From positions 7,301,260 through 7,365,259 of the forward strand of contig CM024178.1 of NCBI GenBank assembly GCA_013433145.1: a stretch of 64,000 bases of DNA, in the 5' to 3' direction. Positions within the stretch are counted from its first letter, which is position 1; each line of letters begins with the position of its first letter. The translations under genes and the position numbers were made by a program. Positions 40,414-63,788 of this stretch are shown piece after piece. The DNA comes from Ascaris suum (Eukaryota > Nematoda > Chromadorea > Rhabditida > Ascarididae). The notes below the pieces were generated by a model, which made no database searches, was not told where the DNA came from, and saw only the letters and a list, made by a program, of their open reading frames with translations.

Positions 40414-41399
40414 AGGGGGGAGGGGAAGTAGTTAGGAAGGATCGGAACAGATGGATAAATTGCTTGTACGAGCATTTGGATGCAGCTGACCACTCGTTAT
40501 GGCAATGTAGTGCAGGTCTGTGTGTTGAGTGATGGAAGTGGTTGCAAAGAGGCGTCTCATTGAACGTCAATCCCTCCCATCCCAATGGGGGATGATTCGT
40601 TGCTTTCGTTCGCTGCTATACGCTACAACATTTCTAGGATTCGGCAAAACGCAATAACAAAAAAAAAAAATAGAGAAACTACTTAAGTCGGAACTAAACA
40701 GTGACCTAAAAATGGGGATGGGAAGGCTGTGGGACGGGGAGGGGAATGGGAAGAGGACGTGGGGAGGGTGACATGGGAAGGAGAGACAGCAAGGATCGGA
40801 ATAAATACTTTATTTATGTTTAAGTTTACTGATCTCTCTATGAAATACTCTTATTACCTAGATGATGTATGTAGCAAGAACTTGTTCGTTGCGCTAATAG
40901 AAATTTACCTGATGGGAATTAAAGTGTCATCATTCGACATGGTTTTTCCTCATTTTGAATTATTAAATGATATATTTTATGAAAAGCAATCCTATTAATA
41001 AGAAACAAAAAAAGGGTCACTGCAAATATTTACATCGCTTTGAAGCTCTATTAAAGTGCCGTTGATTATTAGGCGGTTAAGATCAGTCCATTGGTTGATT
41101 CAGTGCAAAGTTTTTAATTAGTTCATGTCATTATCAATTAACTAAAGAGTAGTATATACTTGACTAGCATAACTTTCTATAATAGAAACTTTGCTATGAG
41201 GGCTATTATTCTATAATACTGTAGATAGCTGATATTTCTATGAGAACGAATAGAATATGATAGGACTATATTGACAGATAATTATTATTACTCCTGAAGT
41301 GGTGAAAAAAATTAAAGTAGAACTGAGCTATTAATGAGATTCAAAGATATCAAAAGTCATACCGCAAACATCACGGGATTTTTATACATCGAGAACGCA

Positions 41400-41574
<175 letters not shown>

Positions 41575-41720
41575 ACGGAAATCTTGTGATGATTCAACAT
41601 CGCCGTTCTATCTGCTTGCACATTTTTGATGATGGATTTTGATGGATCCTCTTTTTATGAATCATCGATTGGCTTAAAATCCGTTTTATCGGCATTGTTC
41701 GAGATATGCGGTGTATTCAG

Positions 41721-41943
41721 ACGTGAAGTTGACGCAAAACCAGTTGCTAAACGTGAGCAACGAGCTTGCAGCCTCAATAGGAGCTAATCCATGCTATGTC
41801 TTCACAGTCAGCGACGCATTTCACTCGTCAAACAATTTCTCGCTCGAATACCCCACATGTACATATAATACAATGAACGACGATATGAGAATATCTCTCA
41901 GATCCTCACTTTTAAACACACCGTCGATATTAATCAAAGAAAG
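41721..41943 (+). CDS. Possible internal exon on +, unknown protein
   Basis: An open block between a TATTCAG acceptor and a GTGACA donor encodes about 74 residues (DVKLTQNQLLNVSNELAASI, ANPCYVFTVSDAFHSS). It looks protein-like and has both splice signals, but the minus strand is also partly open, its out-phase (2) does not fit the next good exon at 42100, and no family is recognised. Confidence 0.3.
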
Positions 41944-42099
41944 GTGACAAAAATATTGACAAAAAGTTGCCGATTAATTTTACAATGTCTGCGGATAATG
42001 TCATCTTTAATAGCGTTTCAATTATGCTCCAATCGAGCGAGCTCCACACTGTCTCAAAACGTACGCAAGTGCCTCTTTATTGACACATTCATATAGCAG

Positions 42100-42156
42100 G
42101 TGTTGGCCATCTCTACGTTGATTACAACTATTTCGAGAAGAAATTACACCTGAAAG
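42100..42156 (+). CDS. Short internal exon on +, C2-like start
   Basis: A 57-base exon lies between a good acceptor (ATATAGCAG) and a good donor (GTGAGA), in phases 1 and 1. It encodes GVGHLYVDYNYFEKKLHLKG when the split codons are filled with G. The pattern G-x-L-x-V-x-Y-x-x-x-x-x-x-L is how C2 domains of synaptotagmin-type proteins begin, but 18 residues are too few to name a family. I could not connect it to its neighbours, so the gene structure here is open. Confidence 0.45.
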
Positions 42157-42754
42157 GTGAGAGAAATGGAGTCGATCGTGGAATTCGTTCAATTATAGCA
42201 ATAGATGTGCTCATTTTAATAGAGACAATCTCAAGGCTATTATAATAAAGATTTAAGGCATTCTATAATATATTATTCAAAATTCCATACTTAAAATGTA
42301 AAAAGAATAGCTAATCTGATTTATAATTTCTAATGTGTTATAAATTTGATGCATTTAAAATTAATGTAAAATAAATGCAACAAAAATAAAATAATGGCAA
42401 ATTTTTCTAAATTTCAAACTAAATGAATGTGTTATAACATAAATTAATCATTGCAAAAAATAAATTAAAATGAGTTCAGAGCAAATTGGCAACAAATTAT
42501 GGCATCCTTTGATCCCTCCATCTTCCAACTATCCCCTCCTTCTCTCCTCGCTCGCATTCGATTTGAAATCAGTCGTTCGACTTTAAATTTGAAATGCAAG
42601 AAGAACTTTTCATCCAACAAAGTGAAGTATGCGCCAAGATGATTTTTTTCAGATTCTTCTGGAAATGATTTCTAAAAGGCGAAGAAAATGAGCGAAAAAA
42701 AGTTTCGCAAAATTTTCGATATGGAAGGCAGATGGTTTGTCAAAAAATGTGCTT

Positions 42755-42757
<3 letters not shown>

Positions 42758-42786
<29 letters not shown>
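42758..42786. repeat. (GT)n microsatellite
   Basis: About 29 bases of TG dinucleotide. Confidence 0.97.
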
Positions 42787-42791
<5 letters not shown>

Positions 42792-44754
42792 AGGATTGCC
42801 TTGAACACCGAACGAATTAAAATATACTGATCGCGACAGGTTGTTGATTATAATTTGAAGTGCGTGCAACGGAAGCAATAAACCGTCAAATAATGTAAGG
42901 AAGGGGACGGATGAACAGTATGCATTACGACCTTGAGGTCCGCTCTTCGCGCACCGAACAATATCCTCCCCACTAATACCCCCCCCCCCCCTCCCATTCT
43001 CTACATATATACTTAAGCCAACATATGTCACAAAGAGCACTCATCACTCGGGAAACGATTCGTTCGTAGTCTTCTTCAAAGCGATAATTACCCTATAATT
43101 TATGCTCGTCGATAGTTAAGGAAGCTCATCGTTTCTAATCTTTAGGAATTTCTCAACAATATTCAAAATATTACCTCATAGTTCTATTAAAGAAATCGAT
43201 GAATCATTTATACGTGCTGAGACAATTTTTCGTATTGAAATTGTTGTTCAGTAAAAATATTCACTTCTTTAGAGGTATACGAAGTCAAGTATGCGTAAAT
43301 TTATCCGACTTGTTGACATCATTTTCGAATTCAAAACTGTTTCATGAGAAATCTTTAAGAACGCTCAATGATGATCCACTCGTATGCGTACTTGTTGAGC
43401 GCAAATTCGATCAAACTACTTCTAGGCAAATTCCAAATGCTTTCATTCAATACAATCGTCAATGATCTTTGAGGGATATGAGTAGATTTCACTAATCTTA
43501 AAAGGTAGATGAGATTTTCAATTGCGCATTAATATATCATTTGAATTTCGATTTCGACTCATAAAAATCTCTCTGTGTGAAAAAACTCAATAATTCAAAA
43601 ATTCGAAAAAAAATTATTGAAATCAGCGCATTTTTATAGAAATAAAAATCAAAAAATTGATACAGTGAAAATTTTTAAACACATCCAAATGACATTTATC
43701 ATTTATTATAACATTGAGTCAGATTGTTTCGATATTTATCGATATTTCCTTTGGGCGGATAAAAAATAATCGAACATTAGAACGTTCGAAAAAAAACACA
43801 GAAAAAAAACAAGTGGAATGAAAACAATAGAATAAAAAACATTCAAAAAATCAATAGAAAATGAAACTATTTTTGCTGATTCTAGAATAAAATATAATCG
43901 TAACGAATCCGTTAATTACAAAGAGAATTTAGAGAGGCAATGAAATAAAAACGTTTTAGCAAACCGGAAAGATTAAATGTAAAAATTCAAATATTTTTTT
44001 AATATGTAAATTTTTACTTCGCAATAGACCGCGAAAAAATTTCAAAAGATTCATATTATTTCTATGCGATTTTATTGAGAACTTTGAAATAACGAATTTT
44101 TGTAGTAGACGACTATAATATTTGAAGGATTCGATTTTTCTATTATACATCGGTTAAAAATTTATGAGGTAAAACTCTTTACAGCAAATTCCTGAAATGC
44201 TTAACAGGTCATGCGTCCCTATAGCGAATCCTTTCAAAGCCGAAAAAGCTCGATTTCTTCTATAGTGGATCGTTAACTTGCTAAAATTTCATCGACCACC
44301 TCGAAGACCATCGCATTCATCAGTCACTCTTCGATGATCTTCAACGGTATTCAATTTTTCAACGTTATCGATGTGCATTTGCGAGAAATAAAATCAGCAA
44401 AATCAACGCAAACGGTGAGAAAACTTGAAGAGAAACGAAATTAAGAATTGCTTCAAATGAATATTTTATTATAGAAAATAGCAAATATTTGCAAAATACT
44501 GTATATAGCCAATGTTCATATAATTAATAGAACTTAAGTATGAAATTGATAGAACTTGAAGAATCATTGGAAATGAGATCGATACAACTAACTTTTCCGA
44601 ATCACATGATATAGTATTATGGGACAACTGTTGCCATTTCAATCGCATTTTCTCAGCGCTTAAATAATCAAGAAATAGATGATAGGTGGGATACATGATA
44701 GTCTAGTAAGTGAAAGCAATAGAGACTCGAAATCTGCAAAATACAAGTCTTCAG

Positions 44755-44861
44755 GAAAGTATAACAGGCGAAGATTGCTGGTTCTCGATGGGTTTCTCGA
44801 TCGTAGAGACGGAGCGAAAATTACCGGTACCCGTGGATATCTCGACTGTAGCCTGGAGATG
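44755..44861 (+). CDS. Possible internal exon on +, unknown protein
   Basis: Between acceptor GTCTTCAG and donor GTGACA lie 35 codons (ESITGEDCWFSMGFSIVETE, KLPVPVDISTVAW). The amino-acid mix is convincing, but the minus strand is also open (PEDLYFADFESLL), so the strand is not certain. Confidence 0.3.
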
Positions 44862-45227
44862 GTGACACCCATTTTTGGCGCCCTCTCTCCGCTACCTAAC
44901 CTCTACTCTGTGTGGATCTGTGCTATTTTATCTCTGCTAAAATCAAAAAAAAAAAGAATTCCATGGCAAAGATCGTAAATTTATCCATTGTAAATTCGAA
45001 AAACGAGAAAGAACAAAAGTATTCATCGAGATGTCCTCGAACTGCGTCGAATGCCAAACGTTTACAATGAAACAAAAACGAAATATTGGCGAGTAATAAT
45101 TATGACGCAGCTATAACGTATCAGAAATTATTTTAAATGTTAGAAAAATAGTTATTTAAGGAAAATGCTCACCCCTCTCCACCAAAATTTACAAAAAAGA
45201 GAAAAAGAAAAGAGCTAATAATTGAAA

Positions 45228-45380
45228 TGTTTGATTTACTGATGGCAAGTTGTGAGCCGGGTTTCGTCGATTCGATATCTGTTATGTGTAGTCTCTTCAA
45301 TTTTCAACAAGCAAGTGCTAGTTCTGCAATATTTCCTAAAACCATTACACCTTCAAACATTACAGACACTAGCACTTAAC
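45228..45380 (+). CDS. Possible terminal exon on +, unknown protein
   Basis: From ATG at about 45228 a frame runs 50 codons to a stop (MFDLLMASCEPGFVDSISVM, then NFQQASASSAIFPKTITPS). It is also open upstream through a lysine/arginine-rich stretch. It may end the same + gene as the blocks at 41.7-44.9 kb. No acceptor was fixed. Confidence 0.28.
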
Positions 45381-46280
45381 CGCCAAAGTTTGCCATAAAA
45401 AACCATATGAAATGCCCACTTTATTGAGCTTGATGAAATGGGATTGCATGGGGCTTTATTGGAGTTTTTCGGAGAGTTACGAGAACGGTGCAATCGGGTG
45501 AAAAATTCAATAAAGCTGAGATCATTTCCCAATATTATTACTGTGAACGTTGTGAAAATAGAAAAACTACAGACCGCCTGAGCGACTATATCGGTAATAT
45601 TGAAACGAGCGATACCCATGTAATGGTTAACTTTCGTCCATCTTGCGTCTCGGCCCGTTTTTCCTTGCCATTTATCCTTTTGAATTTTGATGACGTTCGT
45701 TTTAGAAAGTTGTTTTTAAAAAATCATGTAATTGTTTGATACTCAAGTAGCTTTGCATCTCTCTCAAGACATACTATCCAACCTTCAAACTGTCTATCGT
45801 TTTCTGCTCTAAATAACCTCGCTATCAGACGCTGTCCTTCTCTCTGCTTTTGTCTATTTTGACCATTGCGTGTGAATGAATTTTCGAAGCCAAAAAGAAG
45901 AAAATAAATAAAAATACCACGATAAATGATGTGAGATTCGAAAGTTCCAAAGTTCAGATAAATTCTTAGAAAACAACATATGGACTGAAAACGTCAAAAA
46001 GTTTGCTGCCTCCTTCCCCCCCCCCCTCTATGAAAAAAAAACCAGGATGATCGTGGATGTTCAACTTCGTGAAAAGTCGCTGATGGCTTAAAAAATATCG
46101 ACTGAAATGATCTCCTGGACCATTTTAAAATAACTGATTTCTTAAGTAGAATCCCCCTTCCCTCAATAGAGTTTGGCGTTGCTGCGATGAATATAACGCG
46201 TCATATGTTGCGTTGGAATATCTCATCAAGGAATCGGCATCGGAGCAGCGTAATACCCTGAAATTTTCTTCTCATACTAA

Positions 46281-46299
46281 TAAGAGGTTTTATCATCCA
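46281..46299. repeat. 19-bp direct repeat, copy 1
   Basis: TAAGAGGTTTTATCATCCA, identical to 58261-58279. The two copies flank the TTLL9 gene. Confidence 0.8.
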
Positions 46300-46739
46300 A
46301 TAAAGCTGAAATTTACCCGCTTTATTCAAGATGAAACATAAAGATTGTATCTCAACTATTTGAGAGAAATTAGATGAACTATTTCACATCTAAGTAAATG
46401 AAGTAAGTAGTGAAGTAATTAATATGCGATTTGGAATTTCTTGTTTAGTTATTATTTCTGCCGAATGAATTCAAAGAGAAAATCAGCTGCATTTGATAAA
46501 ATTTGAATTGATGAACTCCAATGCTTGACCATTTTAGAATCTGGTATTCAGCATAGCTGTAAAATTTTCTTTTTAATATCTCAAGCTAAATTTAATCGGT
46601 CAGTTAAGACCTCGAGATCCATAAAAGATAGCCCGAGTTAGGAAAAAAAAAACGAGAACGTTCTATTCAACCGGTATCTTTGGCATAAAATTATTTGCAT
46701 GCAAAAATGAATTTGCAATTTAAGAATTCAACGCGTTAT

Positions 46740-46745
46740 TTTATT
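46740..46745 (-). terminator. Probable poly(A) signal of the TTLL9-like gene
   Basis: AATAAA on the minus strand, about 82 bases past the TTLL stop codon. Confidence 0.5.
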
Positions 46746-46826
46746 CATTTTCCGCTTTTTTAACGCTCCTCTATGCTATCACCGTATTGTTTTCTCTTTA
46801 ATTTTTTGTTGCGAAAAAAAATGGTT

Positions 46827-57744
<10,918 letters not shown>

Positions 57745-58260
57745 CGAACGACCACAAATCCTAGACGACACCACAGGAAAAGGTAAGCAAGTAGAGTGCA
57801 TAAAAGCATGAGATTGCATTTCCGTTGGCAATGTGTAAATTGCCTTAGCTAACTGAGTCACAAATATTTCTGCACGGTTTTCGCTCCATTAATCTCATTT
57901 TTAATGCAACGATTGAACTGTCATACGTAGTCGACATACATATCTTAACCTTCAGTGATCAGTAGGGGAACAAACTTTCCGAGGATTTGAAAACGTTCCA
58001 CATCATATTACTCCTTCACATAATAGATGTGCACGAAGATGGATGAGCATAGATGGTGATCGATTTCCTTTCGGATAGCACTATCAGTTTGGAACACTGG
58101 TATGGTCAACATGAATTATACCTTTATCATCTCACTATGCGCCTACCCTTAATTGTTCCATTTCCACCACTTGTCTTTTCCACTTACACAAATTAAAACT
58201 CTCCAGCAGATTTTTAACGCATTTATATGGTGAAGGAAGAATAAGAGGTAGATTTGTTTG

Positions 58261-58279
58261 TAAGAGGTTTTATCATCCA
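58261..58279. repeat. 19-bp direct repeat, copy 2
   Basis: TAAGAGGTTTTATCATCCA, identical to 46281-46299. Confidence 0.8.
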
Positions 58280-59015
58280 TTCTTATTTGTTTTTCATTTT
58301 CCATCCCTTTTTTCATTTCTTTTTCGTAAAAAATTTATTCCTCGTGCTCCGATACTTCGTTGTGTTCAGAACTGAATAAGACGATGCATGGCGAAGGCAG
58401 ACCTCTTTGGAGCGAAATTTAGTGATTAACCTACAACATATGCCCATTCATTTCTAACAATTTATTAAAACACTAAGGATCTAATTTATCGCTCTCTAAG
58501 TTTCGAATTTTGCAATGCAATTATTGCAATTTGCATTAGCAAAACACTAGTACTGTAATCACGCATATGCAGGTGTTTGTGGTTTATCAAGTGGTAGTTC
58601 TCGCAAAAAACTACTGAGGTTTGAGTCTATAATTATTAAATAGAGCGGGGTAATCCAAAAGACAGGACAAATCCCTAAAGCAACTTTGAACTGACAACAC
58701 CAATTCTCGCGAAAGTAACAGGATCTGAATTGTGCCCCATAACTATTATGCATAAATTTCGAAATGCAACCGGTTAAACTACGATCTCGCAATTACCGGT
58801 TCGGAAAAATCTTTCACGCCAGAATTTCATGAACGGCCGAAGCAAGCGAAATCAGAACCTATCACAGCGCATATTTCATTACTTGTTTGCAATTAAATCA
58901 CCTCGACTGATCCCATATTCGTAATTACTGAAAAGCACCCATCGTGTCAGCTTCTTCGGCACACCTTTTCTCTCATTTTTCTTTCAGGTAAATTGATGCC
59001 TATAGAAAATTTATT

Positions 59016-59219
59016 ATGAATACACAACGTTCGCCAATCAGCGTTATACTTCATAGTTGCGATAATCGAAAGTCGCATCGTGACAATGTTTCGTGGAGAC
59101 GAATAACTTCAACAATATACGAGAGACATTCTAAAGGCCGCAAACGCAGACCACCACATATCAAGCGTCGGCCGTTCTCGGTAAACACATTGCTTCAAGA
59201 TTGCCGGAAATCCAAATAG
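59016..59219 (+). CDS. Possible small basic protein, 67 aa
   Basis: A complete ATG-to-TAG frame follows a TTCTTTCAG acceptor about 28 bases upstream. The product is strongly basic (KGRKRRPPHIKRRPFSVNTL), and PFSVNTLL resembles the eh1 motif by which some homeodomain and T-box factors bind Groucho. A donor-like GTAAAC lies inside that motif, so this may instead be a first exon. A 7-codon upstream frame (ATG at about 58996) stops overlapping the main ATG. The minus strand is also partly open, so confidence is modest. Confidence 0.3.
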   Translation: MNTQRSPISVILHSCDNRKSHRDNVSWRRITSTIYERHSKGRKRRPPHIKRRPFSVNTLLQDCRKSK

Positions 59220-61253
59220 TTACCTATGAAGCACATTCTATAGAAACGCTTCCCTCCCCTCCCCTCCCCCCCAAAAAAAGTCGGAACGCGAGTCTGAAAA
59301 ATGTATTGCAAGAAAGCTTCATTCCTCATTTCACAATGTGGTAAATACTATATCATTATTACTTCAGAATTAATATACCTCAATACAGGTGCCAATTTTT
59401 AGTGGCAATAACCAATGCATACCATTGCTTAATAAAATTTCTCTCATAATCTTTCAACGTTCCAAACGAATGCATTTAGAGGCATTCTAGAAAAAAAACT
59501 TTATAATCCGCCGTTATAATGAGAATATTCCAATAAATAAAATTAAGAAAAATTAAAATTGCAATGAAATAATAAAACGAAACGAAAAGATTTCTTTTGC
59601 AATTTATAGCGTTTGCAATAAAATAAGAGTATCACCGTAAAATTTATACCTCATAAATGATGAGAAAAAATTTTCCAAGAAAAGACACGTATCACAATAA
59701 AAATAAATCATTTATAAGATAAAGATAGTGAATCAATTCCATTAGCGTAAGCGATTAGGTGAATAAAGCCTGACCTGCTCATATCGAAGAAAAGATTCCA
59801 TTCAAACCAGTATTAAGAATAGGTAAACTCAAGCCTCAATTATGATCGCAATAGAGGTCGCCTTTAGTAAGATTTTTTGGTACATCACAACTTAGACCAC
59901 CTTCAGAGAAGCTCGCCATCCATAAATTCTTTTAAGTAAGAACGGAAATTTTAAGCCGTACCTAACGAATAGCGTAACTACTAACCTTCTTCTCAAAGCT
60001 TCCTAATCCCTTCCCACAAAGGAACGAAAGTGGAAATTAACCGCCAAGTTGAACATATATTGGCACCCGTCTGATACTCCCTTCCTCCTCCCAATTCAAC
60101 TGAGCTTCCATTTCAATTCATGTCCTATAATATCGAATAAGCATTGCCTTTATTGTTCGAAATAAAACAATACGTGCCACCCAATTGCACAGAATATTAC
60201 AACACTTCCTGAAATATTAACAACAATAAAACAAGTCGCGGACAATGACGATCTTTTGTGGAGTCGTTTCGTGGATAAATATTATAGAAAAGAAACAAAC
60301 GAAACTTCCATCGGATATGCTTTTCGCCCAACACAGTAATCCACCACCATACAATCAACATCACTGAACGTTGCTGAATACCTGAATCGTTTTCGTATTA
60401 TAATCGTTGAAAAATTGGTTAATTAAAAACATTAAACAGCAACAGGAACAAAACAATCAAAAATAGGACTTTCCATCATTCTCCTCGCAAGTCAGAAATC
60501 AGAACATTTAAACACCAAAAATCTTCACCCTCGTTTTCAACAATAGCAGCGAGATGGCGTTCGTTGACACGAGAATGATAAGAAAATACCGAATAACCTT
60601 TATGTTCTACTGTATTCACATGAATAATAACCAAATACTGCTCATGAAAACCGTACCTATCTATCTATTTAAAATATTCAAAACATGCGCAAATACAAAG
60701 TTCGAAAGATTTTCGATACGCTTCGTAGTTGCGACGTGTGGATATAATTTGGCGCATTTGTCGCGTCACTGTTGCTTTATAAATGACGGTTAGCTTTACA
60801 TATTCCCCTTCAAAGGATGCTAAAAAAAATGGAGCACTGTTATTGCACACCTTGTTTTTTCTCCACTTCAGCGTTACGGGAGGAACCTTTATAAAACAGC
60901 GACGTTGTTCTCGTCCAGTTTCAATTCCGGCCTATCCCGTTTTCTATTATTTTTTCTACTTATGTCTATTATATCCAAGTACCCACTTTTGCAAAAAACT
61001 TATTCCCCTCTGCTGATATCTATGCGTTACATTTCCCTTCAATTTATACTCTTCGAACATATTCCCAATGGAGCTTCCTCATGTTCCGGCGGCCCTATCG
61101 AGAGTTCTTTTCAACTCGTAAAGGCAGGATCTGCTTTTCAACATCCCTCATAGACACAAGGAACCCTCAAGGGTCCACGAGGAATTTAAGTGCTCCCTAT
61201 GCTCAAAAATCAGTGGGCCCCCTTTAGGTGAGGGCCATTTTGGTGGAAGTCAC

Positions 61254-61346
61254 CGCAGTGAAGTAGTGGTGAATCCGAGCGCTAATCCTATGAGACTGCA
61301 AACGACACAAAGCACAACCAAAATCAGATATGTAAATTTTTCCGTT
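61254..61346 (-). other. Possible transmembrane exon, or antisense shadow
   Basis: On the minus strand the frame reads FTYLILVVLCVVCSLIGLAL, a convincing membrane segment, between an AAAG acceptor-like site and a GTGACT donor. On the + strand the same DNA reads FKCSLCSKISGPPLGEGHFG and ends at GTAAAT. Only one can be real and I cannot choose. Confidence 0.25.
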
Positions 61347-61848
61347 CTTTGAGGAAAACGTTAAAGAGCCCACCCGACATATCCTTTGCATTCCAACCAA
61401 CTGGCTAATCAGTATAGATTATCAAAAAATCAATAAACATGCAAATTAACGTCTTCATATTTTAATCAAGCCGACAGCGCGCAAAACCTTTGAAAAAAAG
61501 ATCCCTTTTCGGTGATTCGAATAACCCATAAAGCATGAAAATTTCCTCATACCTTCGAAAGTTGATGGATCAACATGGCTGGTGGTATGAGCTTACCAAC
61601 AGTACGCCATTAATAACAGTCAATTCCATTAACTCTACCTTCAGTGCTGCTCTATGTGGAACTCTCGAAAATACATACGGGCAAGTGCGCACACATAAAC
61701 TCATAGACAGGATGTTGCCATAATATATCCTCCAAATGTATATGTAAATTTATGAAAGCTTATAATAATATAGACTGCAAACAGCTTTTCGTGTCGCCTC
61801 ACTGAAAATGCTACAAAACACGACCTTCTCTAGTTTGGTGGTCATGTA

Positions 61849-61912
61849 CGGTTGTGAGTTTGTGAGTTGTGAGTTTAGCCACCAGTAAACACCAGTTGTG
61901 AGTTTAGCTGAT
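61849..61912. repeat. GTTGTGAGTTT tandem
   Basis: Three copies of GTTGTGAGTTT plus a truncated GTGAGTTT unit, just downstream of the GOLD-gene stop codon. Confidence 0.8.
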
Positions 61913-61967
61913 CGGAACACTTCAAAGTGACGCTCATAAGGCAAACGTTACGATAACCTACCTTTAG

Positions 61968-62820
61968 TTATTTGCTATAATAGACTCTGTAGTAGAGTGT
62001 CTTTGAACGCCAAAGTGAATACGAGTTGTCGAATTTAAGAAGATAGACACCTCGACCCGGGTACACATGACTGCCCGCATAGACCTGTAACCTCGACATA
62101 TCCTATATCAGTTATTTTAAAACAAGAGATTAGCTCTTTCATACATGACGACAAAATTCATTTAGAAAATAATTCAAAAAAGTCCCCCTTAATCACTAAT
62201 AAATGTTGTAATAGAACACTTTTAATAACCTGAGTGTAAATCCTCACCACCTATGATCAACATATGAATAAATCATTAGCCTCCATAAATATCATGGCTT
62301 TATTCATTTTCCCTAAAATATCCTCGAAAATTCTCCACTTATAGAACTTTATTCAAAATATTTCTATCAAAGACCTTTATGTCATCATAAAAACCTTCAA
62401 ACTCCCAATCGAATGAATTCTTCCATACGCTCATTCCGAAAACAGATTTCCATACAAGGAAAAATTACCATCATTCCAGAGATCCAGTGAGAACTTTTTA
62501 AAACTATTTAAAAACGTGTGACAACTCTCGCCCTCTCCTAATGACCCTGACCAAGCAAACTCATTATTCAAGACGCTCTGTTCGAATCACAGAATATATA
62601 CTGCTGATTCAGATAACTGAAAATGAATTGAAACTGCATTGGCAAACTCCCCACACCGGAAATATCCTGCTCATATAGCACTAAGTACAACCATCCCCAT
62701 ACTACCCTTTTTGAATACCTCTACTCAGCTCATGCGGTATGTTTTAACACTGTTGCATTTCCTTTTTCCCTGTTCGATTCGTTAAGCATGTAAGATGCAG
62801 TATTCTATTTTTTCTCTCCC

Positions 62821-62856
<36 letters not shown>

Positions 62857-63788
62857 GAAATTAGGATTCGATTTCTCGCTCTCGAAGTTAGAGAGTACTG
62901 ATATGCTATGTTATAAAATTTAAAGATATAACACTAAATACAGTCGTTCACACAACACTCATTAGCGTCGTAAATCTCGCCGACCTAATCAAATTCAGTT
63001 TGCACAATTCAATTTGCAAGCGAATAACCTCTTCGTGACAATCGCGTCTATAAACAGGTACAATTTCATCGACATGTGGCTTATTGGGATCCCTTTGCCT
63101 CTCCTTTGTTGGACTGCCACTCTCGACATCACCTGTGCTACTCGCTCGTAGTTCAGCCTGTGCCAACTCCTCATCTGCCTCTTCATCCGATGATTCCGAT
63201 ATATGTACAGATACCTATATTCACGACAAAACACAATCAGATTCATTTCAAAGTTGGCGACATCGTTTCGATTAGACCTTCATTTCATCGCACTGGAAAA
63301 TCGAACTAGAACTTATGTTCTCATCCCTAAAAAAACCGCCAATCCGATTCACTAAGGAACTATATTTGATGTGAAATTTTAAAATACAGGCAACTAACTC
63401 GCCGGCCATGGAATTATATGAGAGAATGCAATTTGAAATCTCTACGATTACGCTCATCACATTCACATGATATGCACTTCATATCTAAGTGACTAAACAT
63501 ACTGCTGTGAGGATAATCCATAAGTGCCGAACTTCTCTCCAAATATTTTTGGTCTGTCTAAGAGGAGAAGAGCATAAGGGATGGATGAGGTAAGCAGGCC
63601 AAGTCAACTACTTCAATATACAGTTTTCAAAACAAAGTTCTTCTGCACGCATTGTTTTCAACCTCGAAAGCTACCTGATTCGATTCCGCAATGGTCCATT
63701 CGAACAAGACTCCAAAGCCGATGTCATAGTAATCGGTGGCGAATTCCCAGAATAGGCACGTTCCTTCCTCATGAGTTGGCACTCGTAC
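61968..63788 (-). CDS. GOLD-domain protein, TMED8/ACBD3-like (3' half)
   Basis: Three minus-strand exons, 63675-63788, 63029-63214 and 61968-62084, join in phase 0 throughout (38 + 62 + 38 residues) and end in TAA. The first reads [20 protein letters not shown] then [10 protein letters not shown]; the second starts [12 protein letters not shown], passes an acidic linker and GDVESGS, and ends [14 protein letters not shown]; the third reads [20 protein letters not shown] then [16 protein letters not shown]. This is the complete GOLD beta-sandwich of the TMED8/ACBD3/FYCO1 group, with the acidic insertion typical of TMED8 and ACBD3. In these proteins the domain binds membranes or partners at the Golgi (family knowledge). 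The acceptor of the first visible exon is TTTGAAG. The 5' exons, which would decide between TMED8 and an acyl-CoA-binding ACBD3 type, lie right of the window. The + frames across 63.58-63.96 kb and the minus frame at 63.28-63.46 kb are shadows or intron. Confidence 0.92.
62822..62854. repeat. C33 homopolymer
   Basis: Thirty-three consecutive C followed by GGG, in the intron between the last two GOLD exons. It is the longest C/G run in the window; its true length is doubtful in any assembly. Confidence 0.95.

Larger units (their letters stand above)
41944..46739. other. Gene-poor stretch with scattered coding-like blocks on +
   Basis: Apart from the exons listed separately it holds a GT array at 42.76 kb and C/G runs. 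A + frame at 43.20-43.47 kb has an acceptor-like CTTTAG before it but is also open on the minus strand. Another block at 44.30-44.43 kb reads FIDHLEDHRIHQSLFDDLQ with no acceptor. Overlapping frames at 45.35-45.74 kb are open on both strands. A + strand gene may run through 41.7-45.7 kb, but I cannot assemble it. Confidence 0.4.
57761..61967. other. Intergenic stretch between TTLL9 and the GOLD-domain gene
   Basis: Weak coding-like items only. 58053-58196 (+) reads MVIDFLSDSTISLEHWYGQH from an ATG. 58559-58792 (-) has two cysteine pairs and ends LPLDKPQTPAYA. 60.66-60.85 kb (-) reads GEYVKLTVIYKATVTRQM after TTTTTTTAG. 60.9-61.2 kb holds overlapping + frames. None can be tied to a family or completed. 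The tail of the stretch carries tandem GTTGTGAGTTT repeats. Confidence 0.4.

Noticed and set aside
42672..43040. 122-codon minus frame
   Set aside because: It spans a GT microsatellite (Thr-His repeat) and a C run; low complexity.
61254..63214. Joining the acidic exon at 63.2 kb to the membrane-like segment at 61.3 kb
   Set aside because: The phase match was accidental; the acidic exon joins [12 protein letters not shown] at 62084, as the GOLD family requires.
63029..63214. Polyphosphate-kinase-2 resemblance ([11 protein letters not shown])
   Set aside because: That stretch is intronic read-through past the true donor at 63028; the exon belongs to a GOLD domain.
63278..63457. Minus-strand frame starting [12 protein letters not shown] as a first exon of the GOLD gene
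   Set aside because: The true preceding exon is at 63675-63788 in the same phase; this segment is its intron.
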